The notes beneath the pieces are model-generated. The model was not told the DNA's origin and searched no databases. It saw nothing but the letters and a program-made list of their open reading frames with translations. Shown here piece by piece: positions 20,411-30,437 of a stretch of DNA of 64,000 nt (position 1 is the first letter of the stretch; each line of letters opens with the position of its first letter). The DNA comes from an uncultured Alphaproteobacteria bacterium. Its GTDB lineage: Bacteria > Pseudomonadota > Alphaproteobacteria > HIMB59. The stretch covers positions 1 to 64,000 of the forward strand of contig CABXXO010000001.1 in NCBI GenBank assembly GCA_902516235.1. The letters are read 5' to 3'. Position numbers and translations under genes: made by a program.

Positions 20411-22429
20411 TTATTCAATGCCATACTCTCTTTTTGTTGCCTCGCAACCTTCCTGATCATCAAAATATGAACAAGATACATTTTCTAAAAACTCTTCTGG
20501 GCTAGTCGCATTAAATCCCTGAAGTTCCTCATCGTATTCAAGGCCCATATCAGTAAATTCACTTACATCACCACCTTGAGAAACATACGTTTCCATATCA
20601 AATTCTGTTGTTCTTGTGGTCTCTGAGACAACCTCATATGGATTTTCTTGCAGTAGTGTATCTATATCTACTGGCTCCACTGTAGGCGTGTTAGGCAAGT
20701 AATCCCCTAGAGTAGATAATCGAATATTTTCATCAAATTGTGCATCAACCTCTTCATCTACTTCCAAACTTATTGTTCCAAGAGAGCTATTGAAAGAGTT
20801 AGTTGCTGCATCATAAACATAAACAGATGGGTCTAAGTCTTCAAGAGTAGTAATGTTAGGCATTCCCTCAACCATTTCACCATCCTCATTTGTAGAATAT
20901 ATTTTTGTAGCCATTGGAGTTTCTAAAGATGGATCCAGGCATCCTTTTTCAGAGTTATAATAAATTGGTTCACCAGATACTATAGAACCCCCCACACAAA
21001 CGTCAGAGTTTAAAACCTCGTCTGAAACTTGAGTGTAATAAGTATCTTCCAGGTACAGAGAAGAGACATCTTGCTCATCCGAAGTTTCAGGTTTATTAGC
21101 TATTAAGGGTGGATCGAAATATTCATCTGCTAATATATTGTCTCTAAAACCATCGTTATTTTCTAAGACTACTCTTCTAGATTTACTAAAATATAAATTT
21201 ACCTCACTGCCTAATTTTGACAAAATAATTTTATCTGGAAGGATTTTAACAATTCTGGCGTCATCATTACCAAGATGATCCCCTTCAAAAACTTTAATAA
21301 TATTTCCGCTAGGTGTAGTGACTAATGCCATACTTTTCCCTCGTCTATTATCTGTGGAGTTGCCTGTAAATTCAGATAGGTCATTGTTTGAAGATTTAAA
21401 ATCTATTTCCATAACCTTATTTTTTTTAGCATATTGAAACCTATAATTAAGTATAGAAACGACATCATCTGCCTCTTGTGACTTCGAATAAGGACCAACC
21501 TCAATAACATAAAGAGTTTCATTTCTTGGTCTTACTCTCATAGTTTTACCATAAAAAATATCCTCAAAATTACTTCGGTAATAAGATATTTTTTCCTCAA
21601 TTGCTTTCTTAGATAAGTCTGAAGACAGTTCTATCCAATAGGATCCATGTTCAAAGCCACTAATATCCTCTGAACTCATTGAAGAGTCTTTTAAAATTTT
21701 ATTTGTATATACCACAGAGGGAGAGAAAATATTAACTGTACTGCCTGCCTTCATCTTATTTGGCACAATATTGGGATTAGCTATAATTAACTCCTCTAAG
21801 GTAAGATCAAATTTTTTTGCTATAGATGAAAGGGTATCACCTTTTTTTACAATATAATTGTAATCAAGTTCAGGGGTGGATTTCATAGCTATCGCAATAA
21901 TTATAAACTTCGATATATCTGAGCTAAGATTTTCCTCTATGAACTTATTTCTATCAACAATTTCAAAATCAAATAAATTGTTGCTAGGTACTAAAGATTT
22001 GTCTTTTTTCTGAGTAGATAAAATTTCTTGGGAGGTATCACTTTGCACTTCAACATTATTATTATTTTGGGACTCTATCGCATCTGCAATTATTTCAAGA
22101 GCAGATTTTTGTTTTTCTTCAAAAGGTTTTTGTTCTTTGTTTAAACTTTCTTCCATTTTTTTGTCTGTTGTATCGACATTTGTTTCTACTTGTTCTATTT
22201 CTTTAGTTAATTCAACCTCTTGGACTTTTTCTTCTTGTTTAAAAATTATTTCATCCTCTTCAACCACTACATCTTTTACATCACCTTGAATAAGAATTGA
22301 CTCTAAAGATTTAGTATAAGGATCAGGAAATTGGTTATAAAAATTTTCTAAGGACTTCTCTTGGGCATAAGAACCAGATATTAGAAAAAAAGATAATGTT
22401 AAAATTATAAACCAATTAAATTGTTTCAT
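20411..22429 (-). CDS. LysM- and SPOR-containing protein of the pilus operon
   Basis: Signal peptide from internal start MKQFNWFIILTLSFFLISGSYA; LysM YIVKKGDTLSSIAKKFDLTLEELIIANPNI; SPOR-like GSYWIELSSDLSKKAIEEKISYYRS...YVIEVGPYSKSQEADDV. Confidence 0.75.
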   Translation of the reverse strand: MKQFNWFIILTLSFFLISGSYAQEKSLENFYNQFPDPYTKSLESILIQGDVKDVVVEEDEIIFKQEEKVQEVELTKEIEQVETNVDTTDKKMEESLNKEQKPFEEKQKSALEIIADAIESQNNNNVEVQSDTSQEILSTQKKDKSLVPSNNLFDFEIVDRNKFIEENLSSDISKFIIIAIAMKSTPELDYNYIVKKGDTLSSIAKKFDLTLEELIIANPNIVPNKMKAGSTVNIFSPSVVYTNKILKDSSMSSEDISGFEHGSYWIELSSDLSKKAIEEKISYYRSNFEDIFYGKTMRVRPRNETLYVIEVGPYSKSQEADDVVSILNYRFQYAKKNKVMEIDFKSSNNDLSEFTGNSTDNRRGKSMALVTTPSGNIIKVFEGDHLGNDDARIVKILPDKIILSKLGSEVNLYFSKSRRVVLENNDGFRDNILADEYFDPPLIANKPETSDEQDVSSLYLEDTYYTQVSDEVLNSDVCVGGSIVSGEPIYYNSEKGCLDPSLETPMATKIYSTNEDGEMVEGMPNITTLEDLDPSVYVYDAATNSFNSSLGTISLEVDEEVDAQFDENIRLSTLGDYLPNTPTVEPVDIDTLLQENPYEVVSETTRTTEFDMETYVSQGGDVSEFTDMGLEYDEELQGFNATSPEEFLENVSCSYFDDQEGCEATKREYGIE

Positions 22430-22482
22430 AATTAGATTTTTAGATATGTCAAATACCATTGAATATTTCACTCGCATAATCA

Positions 22483-23760
22483 TTAATTAACTTTCTCAAG
22501 TACCTCGAAACTAAGATTGATTAACAAATTATAATCTTCTCGATCAGACATATTATTACTTTGACTTTCCCCCGCATTATCGTCAATAGACTTAATATCT
22601 TCTGAAAGTATTCTAACATTCATTCCAGACTCAACAAGTGCCTTATATCTAAACTTTAGGTAATTAATATATGAGGATTCAACCGACAATACTACAGTTA
22701 CAACTTTATATAGGGATTCCTTAGATTTGCTAGAGACACTTAGTGGTCTGGAGTCTTTTTCACTAAATGACATTTTAATATCATACTCAAGAGACGCAGC
22801 TGTAAGATCAGCGTATAATTTGTCTAAATCATTTTGCTGAAAAGTTTTAGTATCAAATAAAGAGACTTTATCATTAATGTCCTCTATTTTTTTGTTTAAA
22901 GCAGGTATTTGGTAACCTAATGTATTGGCTTCTTGTTCTAAGTCATTTTGAGTTTTAATGTTATCTCTTTGCTTATTTAAAATTGGGTTCAAAATCGACT
23001 GTGAGATAAAAAAATATGAGGAAATTATAATAACCAAGAGGACTGAGAGAGCTACTATTCCATTAATTGAAGTGGAGATGTTTTCAGGTTTAAATTTAAA
23101 TTTTTTTAATTTTTTTTCGTATGGAAATTCTGAGACAGATGTTTTAAGTGCGCCTGTGATGAGTAACTTTTTTGCCTCATCAGAGTATTCTTTGATGTTA
23201 TCACTCTCACCAAGTTTAGGATCATTATTTTTAAAAAAAGAAAATTTAGTTCGATTTGACTTTTTTGATTGAGTATCTGTTGTAATTTCGTCTTTTGGAT
23301 TAGTTTTCTTTTTTGATAAAAATGATTTTTTATTAGTTTTAATTTTTTGTTTTTTTTGTTTGATTGGTTTTTTTACTTTTTGGGTAAATAGGCCTCGACT
23401 AATAATATTATTGTCTAAATTAGAAGATGGAGTTTGTTTTTCAGATTGATTAGTTGAATTATTTTTTTGCTTTGTCACTGAAAATTTATATGTAAATTCT
23501 TTTTTAGGTTTGTTTTTCTTTATAGTACTAGTTTTAAAAATTTCTTGAGCAGTATCTTTATTTTGTTTATCTTTTTTTGACTTAAAAAAACTAAAAGATG
23601 ACTTTTTCTTTTGTCTAGTTTTAGAACTTTCTTGAGCAGTATCTTTATTTTGTTTATCTTTTTTTGACTTAAAAAAACTAAAAGATGACTTTTTCTTCTG
23701 CTCTGTTTTTTTTACAGGTTTTTTTATAGTTATTACTTTTTTTTTTGTTAGCAAACCCAT
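22483..23760 (-). CDS. PilO/GspM-like pilus assembly protein with long basic cytoplasmic N-terminus
   Basis: Position between PilMN-like and LysM/secretin genes; single TM (SINGIVALSVLLVIIISSYFFI) then coiled coil and small periplasmic domain; Lys-rich N-terminal about 210 aa. Confidence 0.6.
   Translation of the reverse strand: MGLLTKKKVITIKKPVKKTEQKKKSSFSFFKSKKDKQNKDTAQESSKTRQKKKSSFSFFKSKKDKQNKDTAQEIFKTSTIKKNKPKKEFTYKFSVTKQKNNSTNQSEKQTPSSNLDNNIISRGLFTQKVKKPIKQKKQKIKTNKKSFLSKKKTNPKDEITTDTQSKKSNRTKFSFFKNNDPKLGESDNIKEYSDEAKKLLITGALKTSVSEFPYEKKLKKFKFKPENISTSINGIVALSVLLVIIISSYFFISQSILNPILNKQRDNIKTQNDLEQEANTLGYQIPALNKKIEDINDKVSLFDTKTFQQNDLDKLYADLTAASLEYDIKMSFSEKDSRPLSVSSKSKESLYKVVTVVLSVESSYINYLKFRYKALVESGMNVRILSEDIKSIDDNAGESQSNNMSDREDYNLLINLSFEVLEKVN
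23541..23697 (-). repeat. In-frame tandem duplication, period 87 bp, within the PilO-like gene
   Basis: 70 bp TTTCTTGAGCAGTATC...GACTTTTTCTT at 23541-23610 repeated exactly at 23628-23697; encodes 29-aa unit KKKSSFSFFKSKKDKQNKDTAQE. Confidence 0.92.
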
Positions 23761-23775
23761 TGTTTTATTCCAAGA

Positions 23776-25518
23776 TTAGTCATCAGTTTTTTCACTCATT
23801 GGTAATTGATTATCAAGATGATATTTTAAAATTACATCCATCGTAAAATCTAATAGTTGTTCGTTTGGATTAGTTTGCAAAATAACATCATATAAACGAT
23901 CGCTTCCCTTTAAGTTTTGAAGGAAAATTGTAATGTTAAAATCATCTATAGACTGGCCCTGAATAATATACTTAGAGGGAGTAGAAGAAACTACCTTTCC
24001 TTTTTTGTCATACTTTAAAACTCCAGGATCAAAGTCCATTGAATTAAATTTAATACCTTTAGGAACTGAACTTAAAATATCATTATGTACCAAAGTGGTT
24101 AAAGCCAAGTTTGGTGAAACAGATTGATTATCTATGACTTTACTTACATTATTAGCATCTGCTAGTATTTTTGAGAGACTTTCATTCTCTTTTTTTAATT
24201 TGCTGTGATCGGCCTTAACAGTCTTAAATTTTATTAATTCGTTCCTATTTGAGTTTATTTCAGGAATGGAATTTAAAGACAACAAACTGAAAAAAATTGC
24301 AAAGAAAACTACATTTGACCATAATAAAAGTTTATTGATTGCCTTAAATTTCCTCGATTTTTTTAGATTTTCCAGGTCATTGAGTAAATTAAATCTGGTT
24401 ATAGAATTATCTTTGTAGTCAATATCAAAAAAATTTAATTTGGCCATACCTGTGCCAATTACTTTTAAGAATATAGATTTATTTTGAAAACTATCTACAT
24501 ACGCTTTAGCTTTTGGACTTAAAGTGATTTCTTCAAAGGGATTCATTGTTTCCACATTGAAATCAATAATCGACTCTTTCAATCCTTGTAAATACTTATC
24601 AATCTTAGGTCTATTCGATATAAAGAATAATTTTTCTACTTTATTTTCTTTAAACTTTTTGTTGTAAGCGTCAATTGCTGTTTCTATAGGCTCAGCTATT
24701 CTTGAAAAAACCTCTTTCCAAACAGTTCCAGAAATATCTTCAACATCTTCAACGTGAAGTAAAAGGACTTTATCAGCATCGTTAAATTCGACTTCTTTAA
24801 TAACTATCCCATCTTTACTTCCAATTATTAAATACGAATAATTTTCTGTACTAACTAAAAATGCAGTTGGAGCGAGAAATGCATCATTACCAAATTGTAC
24901 AGCCAATGAATTCAATATTGATGAGACTTCTGGTTCAGCAAGAACAGGATTTAAACCTGCTCTAGATAAAATAGTTTCAGAAGATTGTAATTTCTCTTGA
25001 TCTCCTATAACAAAGGCTAATTTCATCGTACCATAATCTTCATCTTTACTGATAATTGAGAAGTCAAAATTACGCTTATAATTTAAATAATTTTTAGAAA
25101 TTTCTTTTGGTAACTCTGGAAATAAATCATTGAAAGTGCCCTCCTCTATCATATCCGTAACTTCTTCCCTGGGCATTAACTCCATATCTAAAATAAACAC
25201 CTGACAATCATGAAAAGGAATAATAATTGCCCCATCTAAGCCCACACAATTTGTTTTTAACAGCATGGTTCTAAGTTTTGAAACATAGAAGCCTATGTCT
25301 GAGTTAAATGGATTTTCTCCATCAGGTGCTATAAAAGTCTCATGAAGAGTTGATTCTATTTGCCATTTTTTTTTCTTAAAGGCTAATTTTGAAATGGTAA
25401 TTGACTCAATTTGAATATCTACGGCAACAATTTTCTCTTTTCCAATGGAAAATAAACCAAATGGGATAGAAATTGACTTTCCAACTTTTTTTAAATCATC
25501 TGTTATTGATTTAGCCAT
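23776..25518 (-). CDS. PilM-PilN-like fusion protein (MshI/GspL-like)
   Basis: N-terminal actin-like half (IVAVDIQIESITISKL...), central TM KLLLWSNVVFFAIFFSLLSL, C-terminal PilN-like periplasmic half with LTTLVHNDILSSVPKGIKFNSMDF. Confidence 0.7.
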   Translation of the reverse strand: MAKSITDDLKKVGKSISIPFGLFSIGKEKIVAVDIQIESITISKLAFKKKKWQIESTLHETFIAPDGENPFNSDIGFYVSKLRTMLLKTNCVGLDGAIIIPFHDCQVFILDMELMPREEVTDMIEEGTFNDLFPELPKEISKNYLNYKRNFDFSIISKDEDYGTMKLAFVIGDQEKLQSSETILSRAGLNPVLAEPEVSSILNSLAVQFGNDAFLAPTAFLVSTENYSYLIIGSKDGIVIKEVEFNDADKVLLLHVEDVEDISGTVWKEVFSRIAEPIETAIDAYNKKFKENKVEKLFFISNRPKIDKYLQGLKESIIDFNVETMNPFEEITLSPKAKAYVDSFQNKSIFLKVIGTGMAKLNFFDIDYKDNSITRFNLLNDLENLKKSRKFKAINKLLLWSNVVFFAIFFSLLSLNSIPEINSNRNELIKFKTVKADHSKLKKENESLSKILADANNVSKVIDNQSVSPNLALTTLVHNDILSSVPKGIKFNSMDFDPGVLKYDKKGKVVSSTPSKYIIQGQSIDDFNITIFLQNLKGSDRLYDVILQTNPNEQLLDFTMDVILKYHLDNQLPMSEKTDD

Positions 25519-25614
25519 GTGGATAACTTATAAACTACTTTCATTATAATAAAATTATATTTTTCACAGTTTTTGACCTATATTTGTGATAGATATCTTA
25601 TATATTATTTAAAT

Positions 25615-26634
25615 ATGTCAAAAATTGATCAATTATTGCTTAGTCTACCTTCTCAGTTTGAAGGACTCTCAGATATCCATCTTTCCTCAGGGAAAAAAGC
25701 AGCTGTAAGGTACAAAGGTGATATCGTAAAAACTGAGGACGTAATTACCATCCAAGACATGCAAGAATTTCTGAAAAAACACCTAAATAAAGATCAAATG
25801 AAGGAATATCTTGACACATTTGACCTAGATTTTGCAGTTGTAATTGAAAAGCAAAGATTTAGAGCAAATGCTTTTAGAACCATGACAGGTCACTCTTTAG
25901 TCTTAAGATTAATAGTGACAGAAATACCTGATATTAAAATACTGAACCTTCCAAGTGCTGTATTCAATGTCCTAAATAAACATGCAGGTCTGGTCTTGGT
26001 CACTGGTCAAACTGGATCTGGAAAATCAACCTCGCTTGCTGCTATGATTGATCAATTAAACAAAAATCGTGACTCTCATATAATAACTATTGAAGATCCA
26101 ATTGAATTTACTCACGAAGATAAAAAATCTGTTATATCACAAAGAGAAGTTGGAAGAGATACCTCCTCGTTTGCCAGAGCTTTAAAAGCAGCATTAAGAG
26201 AGGATCCAGATATAATTTTACTTGGTGAACTTAGAGATTATGAAACTGTATCTATGGCTTTAACTGCAGCAGAAACTGGCCATTTGGTATTTGGAACTCT
26301 TCACACAAGCGGTGCGTCATCAACAATCAATAGAATAATTGATGCTTATCCAGCTGCAGAACAAGATCAAGCGCGTTCACAGTTGTCGACCTCTTTGCAA
26401 ATGGTCATGACTCAAAGGTTATTTAAGAAAAAAAAAGGAGGAAGAGTTGGCGCATTTGAAGTTATGGTTTGTACGTCAGCTATCAGAAATTTAATAAGAG
26501 AAAATAAAATACCTCAAATAGATCAAATGATAGAAACAGGTTCTAGAGATGGCATGATAAGGATGGAGGCTTATATCTCTGATTTAGTCTCAAAAGGAAT
26601 TATTGATGAACCAGAAGAAGATTCATCTCACTAA
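25615..26634 (+). CDS. PilT/PilU-family pilus retraction ATPase
   Basis: DIHLSSGKKAAVRYKG, VTGQTGSGKSTSLAAMI Walker A, ALREDPDIILLGELRDYETVSMALTAAETGHLVFGTLHT; internal start MSKIDQ preferred. Confidence 0.93.
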   Translation: MSKIDQLLLSLPSQFEGLSDIHLSSGKKAAVRYKGDIVKTEDVITIQDMQEFLKKHLNKDQMKEYLDTFDLDFAVVIEKQRFRANAFRTMTGHSLVLRLIVTEIPDIKILNLPSAVFNVLNKHAGLVLVTGQTGSGKSTSLAAMIDQLNKNRDSHIITIEDPIEFTHEDKKSVISQREVGRDTSSFARALKAALREDPDIILLGELRDYETVSMALTAAETGHLVFGTLHTSGASSTINRIIDAYPAAEQDQARSQLSTSLQMVMTQRLFKKKKGGRVGAFEVMVCTSAIRNLIRENKIPQIDQMIETGSRDGMIRMEAYISDLVSKGIIDEPEEDSSH

Positions 26635-27208
26635 AGGTTTTTCATTAGTAGAACTACTTGTAGTAATTGCGATAATCGGAGTGATTGCGGGAGCAGGCTT
26701 TCTCGTCACCACAAGTTTTGTTGGAACATCAAAATTATCGAACGAGTACACTCACTTAATTCAATTGGTAAAAAAATACTACAAACTTTCAAATGCTCAA
26801 AATGAACCGATGTTCATGACTTTTGATTCTGATGAAACAAATTATTTAACAGAAGCTTCTATAATAAAATTTTCGGACGATGATTACTCACGATTTGGGT
26901 TAGATGTTGATTGTTCTGGGTTAATTGGCTCAACATCCTATGAAGAAGTAAACAACGCCATTCAACCTGATGATTATAATTTTCAAGGTATGAGAATTCT
27001 TGTTTGCCCACAAGACGGTTATACCTTAACCTTTAATGGAATTTGTTTTAATGGAAAAAATGAATTAGCTGAAACGGTAGTGCTTTATATTCACTCTATG
27101 TCAGATAGTACTCTTAGTTGTGATAGTATAGAAACACTCAAGTCAGATTTTAGAAAAAAATTAACGTTCTATAGCACTGGTTATGTTGAAGATGAAAGAA
27201 ATTTTTAA
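26603..27208 (+). CDS. Minor pilin/pseudopilin
   Basis: KGFSLVELLVVIAIIGVIAGAGFLV prepilin motif; overlaps pilT and the next gene. Confidence 0.87.
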   Translation: MMNQKKIHLTKGFSLVELLVVIAIIGVIAGAGFLVTTSFVGTSKLSNEYTHLIQLVKKYYKLSNAQNEPMFMTFDSDETNYLTEASIIKFSDDDYSRFGLDVDCSGLIGSTSYEEVNNAIQPDDYNFQGMRILVCPQDGYTLTFNGICFNGKNELAETVVLYIHSMSDSTLSCDSIETLKSDFRKKLTFYSTGYVEDERNF

Positions 27209-28499
27209 AAAGAACAACGGTTTTGGTATAGTAGAAGCAATAATTGCTTTAGCAATTTTAGCTATAGCTGTAGCTGCACTAATGCAAACTACATCAGTGA
27301 TGTTTGACTCGTTAAGCACTGATAACAGAATAACTAGAGATAATACATTTTGTGAGAATGTATTTAATGACATTGGTTTAATTTACGATGATACATTTGA
27401 TACTTATGAAGCTGCAACTGTAAATACAAACTCAAGTGATGCGGGAGAGCGTAAATTAACTATTGATGGTGCTGTTATTTCTGATGATACTTATACTTCC
27501 TTCAATGAGGGAACATTGTCTGTTCCTAGTATTTCAAATAATTTAGAAGTTTATTATTCTGCAGCAAACGATACTCAATATGATTTAGAAATAAAAAATC
27601 CTTTTATTTTATATGATAGTACAGGAACATCAGCACTTTCCGATGATAATGGAATTTATATTTTAGACAATGATGAGACTTTTAATGATTATAATGAATT
27701 CTTAGATGTTACTTCAAGAGATGAAATATTTATTAATAATCGTGAAGAAAACTCAGGAATAGTTGTGAATGACTCAACCACTACTTATAGTATTTCTACA
27801 TTAGATATGCAGGTGAGTTATAATTATTGCAATAGTTCATATGCATCGACAACCGATACTGTTTCAAATGCATTAATCGTACAATTTGATGAGTTGGGTG
27901 ATTATCCTACAAAAACTCCTTACGGTAAATCTCCTACCCTGAACGGCATCATCATAGAGGAAAATGATGTAGGAGCGATGATCGCTTCTTGGGAAAGGGT
28001 ATGCCTTGCAACTTCTAATTGCACAAGTGACAGTGAAAGAGATTGTGTTAGTAATGCTTTATCGGGACTAGATGATGAGGAAATTTCAGAAGCAGGAGAT
28101 TTATATTTCTTATTCACACTTAAAAATTCTATTTTAGATATTGATAATGGAGATCCAATATCATTTACTTATCTGGAAACAACAGAGGTGGATGGGTTTC
28201 GAGTTGAAAAGACATATCAAGACTCCTTTAGTGAGGGGTCTGATATGATTAAATTAGATGACGGTTATGAAAGTGATTTGACTACAAGCTTAGACTCACC
28301 TTTCATAGAGATTGTAGATGGATGGCGAACTCTAGCTAATGAAAAATTAAGACATAATGATGTCGATATTGTTATAAGTTGTGAGGCTACAGACACTGAC
28401 GGTAATTGTGACTCTTCAAGTAGAGTTGCTAGCTGTCAAGTAAATAACTCTGAAGGAGCACACATGAAATTTAGTCGAGTATTCAGAAAGGCTCTTTAA
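27183..28499 (+). CDS. Minor pilin (MshD/PilV-like)
   Basis: NNGFGIVEAIIALAILAIAVAALMQTT prepilin motif; long Asp-rich extracellular part. Confidence 0.83.
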   Translation: MLKMKEIFKKNNGFGIVEAIIALAILAIAVAALMQTTSVMFDSLSTDNRITRDNTFCENVFNDIGLIYDDTFDTYEAATVNTNSSDAGERKLTIDGAVISDDTYTSFNEGTLSVPSISNNLEVYYSAANDTQYDLEIKNPFILYDSTGTSALSDDNGIYILDNDETFNDYNEFLDVTSRDEIFINNREENSGIVVNDSTTTYSISTLDMQVSYNYCNSSYASTTDTVSNALIVQFDELGDYPTKTPYGKSPTLNGIIIEENDVGAMIASWERVCLATSNCTSDSERDCVSNALSGLDDEEISEAGDLYFLFTLKNSILDIDNGDPISFTYLETTEVDGFRVEKTYQDSFSEGSDMIKLDDGYESDLTTSLDSPFIEIVDGWRTLANEKLRHNDVDIVISCEATDTDGNCDSSSRVASCQVNNSEGAHMKFSRVFRKAL

Positions 28500-28501
28500 C
28501 A

Positions 28502-29098
28502 ATGAAAATGAAACTTAATGGTTTTTCTTTAGTTGAGCTCATTATTTCTATTGCAATTATAACAATGGTTATTGCAGGAGCTCTTTTTGCATTTCAAATA
28601 ATGCAACAAAACACATCCTCTGGCATAGCTATCTCAAAAGCAAATGAAATTTCTGAACATATTTTTGACAATATCGAAAGAGATTTAAAACAGACTGGTA
28701 TTTTTTATAATATTGATACAACCTCAGGTTATGATGAAACTCTTGTAAATCCTGATAATAATTATGACCCTGACTTAGTATATGTAGTAGATGAAACTAA
28801 TGACCTTAACTGGACAATCAATATCTGTTATGATCTAAATGATCAAGAAAGGGTCATAATATTATACGAATATATTCAAGAAAATGAATATGAAGATGGA
28901 GCATTAACAAGAAGTAAAACTAATGTTGGAAATGGTACATGTACAGACACAACCAATTCTCAAGAACCAGTTGCAAGTGCTCTTCTCGCTTTTTTAATTA
29001 CTAAGTCTGATAGTAAATTTACATTAGATTTATCCTTTCCTGGAGCTCAAGATAAAACCTATGATTATAAAAAAATTATATCAGTACCTCAGTTATAA
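28502..29098 (+). CDS. Minor pilin (MshO/PilW-like)
   Basis: LNGFSLVELIISIAIITMVIAGALFAFQIM prepilin motif. Confidence 0.85.
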   Translation: MKMKLNGFSLVELIISIAIITMVIAGALFAFQIMQQNTSSGIAISKANEISEHIFDNIERDLKQTGIFYNIDTTSGYDETLVNPDNNYDPDLVYVVDETNDLNWTINICYDLNDQERVIILYEYIQENEYEDGALTRSKTNVGNGTCTDTTNSQEPVASALLAFLITKSDSKFTLDLSFPGAQDKTYDYKKIISVPQL

Positions 29099-30437
29099 AA
29101 TTTCTAAACTTCCAAATGATGGTATGGCAATTGCTATCGTTACATTAATTGCTTTAATGATGACACTTAGCACAATGGCACTTTATTACCTTACTTCAGG
29201 TTTTAGTAAATCAACAGTCACAGACTCATATAAAAAACAATCTGATTATTTAGCTGAGTCAGCTGCAGATAAAGCTTTAATAATATTAAATGAAAGAACT
29301 GGTGATAGCGGACATCAAGATGTGGTTAATACAAATGACTCAATTTCTATTCAGGATGTGACAGATGAGAATTTTTTGAAATGTTTAGGATTACATGGTT
29401 ATAATTCCAATGGAGATCCTTACATTTACAATGTTGGTTGGGGAGGTCCTAGCTATATGCCAGATGAGGATTTAGCTGACTTTTCAGGTTATTACATAAT
29501 TCAAAAATTATCAGAAGAAACGGATGCACTAGTATTTGATAACTCAACAACTCTCGAACTTTTGGGTAGCTTTGATAATGCGAATTCAAGTGGATCAAGA
29601 TTATTTCAATCTGCATTTTCAATCGAATTAAACGTACATCTTGACTCTATTTCAGAGGGCTCCTTATTCCAGTTATATGACGACATTAACTCGAGTCGTG
29701 AAATAGTAATTGGGTTTAATTCAGATGAAGAAGTAATAGTTAGTTTTTACAGTGGAGGATCTTATGTAACTTTTGACTCTAATATCACATTACACCCAAC
29801 TAATCCGTCTCATATAATTGTTACATATAGTGATGCAAGTCAAAATATAACTGTATATGTAGATGGTGCGGGTTCTCAAGCCTATGTAACAAATGGTATA
29901 GACCTTGCCGAAAGTAATTCACTTTACACATTTGAATATGTCAATACCAGTGGTATATCCGGCTACACCACAATGTTAAGAATTTGGAATAGAGAATTAG
30001 GATCTGATGAAGTTACAGGTTTGATAAATGATTATGTTTTCAGCTCTGTTACAAACCCTGATCTATTAACAGCATTTCATTTTGACGAAAATTCAAATGA
30101 TAGATTTCAAAATAAATATGATACATCAGTAGATGTATGTAATAATGGAGATTATTGTTACTTTACTGTCAGTGATGCATCTGAGATGCTTGCAAAAGCA
30201 GTCGATAATTTTACTCAATCAGGTACTATTGAAGATCCAACGGAGAGTACAATTGATCCTTCAACTGGAGAACCTTATGTAAATTCCTTGCCTTCGGTTA
30301 TTTCTTATTCCTCGATTTATAAAATCTTATCTTGCGGCATAGGACTTAATGATATTATTACAGGATCAGAAAGATTAGTTGAATATGAGGGATTTGCTTC
30401 AATTAACCAATCAATAGTTGGGGAGCGAAAATTTTAA
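29061..30437 (+). CDS. PilX/MshP-like minor pilin with LamG/concanavalin-like domain
   Basis: NDGMAIAIVTLIALMMTLSTMALYYLTSGF PilX-like N-terminus; LamG-like FSIELNVHLDSISEGSLFQL...HIIVTYSDASQNITVYVDGAG...MLRIWNRELGSDEV. Confidence 0.75.
   Translation: MIIKKLYQYLSYKISKLPNDGMAIAIVTLIALMMTLSTMALYYLTSGFSKSTVTDSYKKQSDYLAESAADKALIILNERTGDSGHQDVVNTNDSISIQDVTDENFLKCLGLHGYNSNGDPYIYNVGWGGPSYMPDEDLADFSGYYIIQKLSEETDALVFDNSTTLELLGSFDNANSSGSRLFQSAFSIELNVHLDSISEGSLFQLYDDINSSREIVIGFNSDEEVIVSFYSGGSYVTFDSNITLHPTNPSHIIVTYSDASQNITVYVDGAGSQAYVTNGIDLAESNSLYTFEYVNTSGISGYTTMLRIWNRELGSDEVTGLINDYVFSSVTNPDLLTAFHFDENSNDRFQNKYDTSVDVCNNGDYCYFTVSDASEMLAKAVDNFTQSGTIEDPTESTIDPSTGEPYVNSLPSVISYSSIYKILSCGIGLNDIITGSERLVEYEGFASINQSIVGERKF

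Noticed and set aside
23541-23697. Possible CRISPR-like or regulatory repeat
   Set aside because: Only two units, in frame, period 87 = 29 codons, inside a coding sequence; it is a protein repeat.
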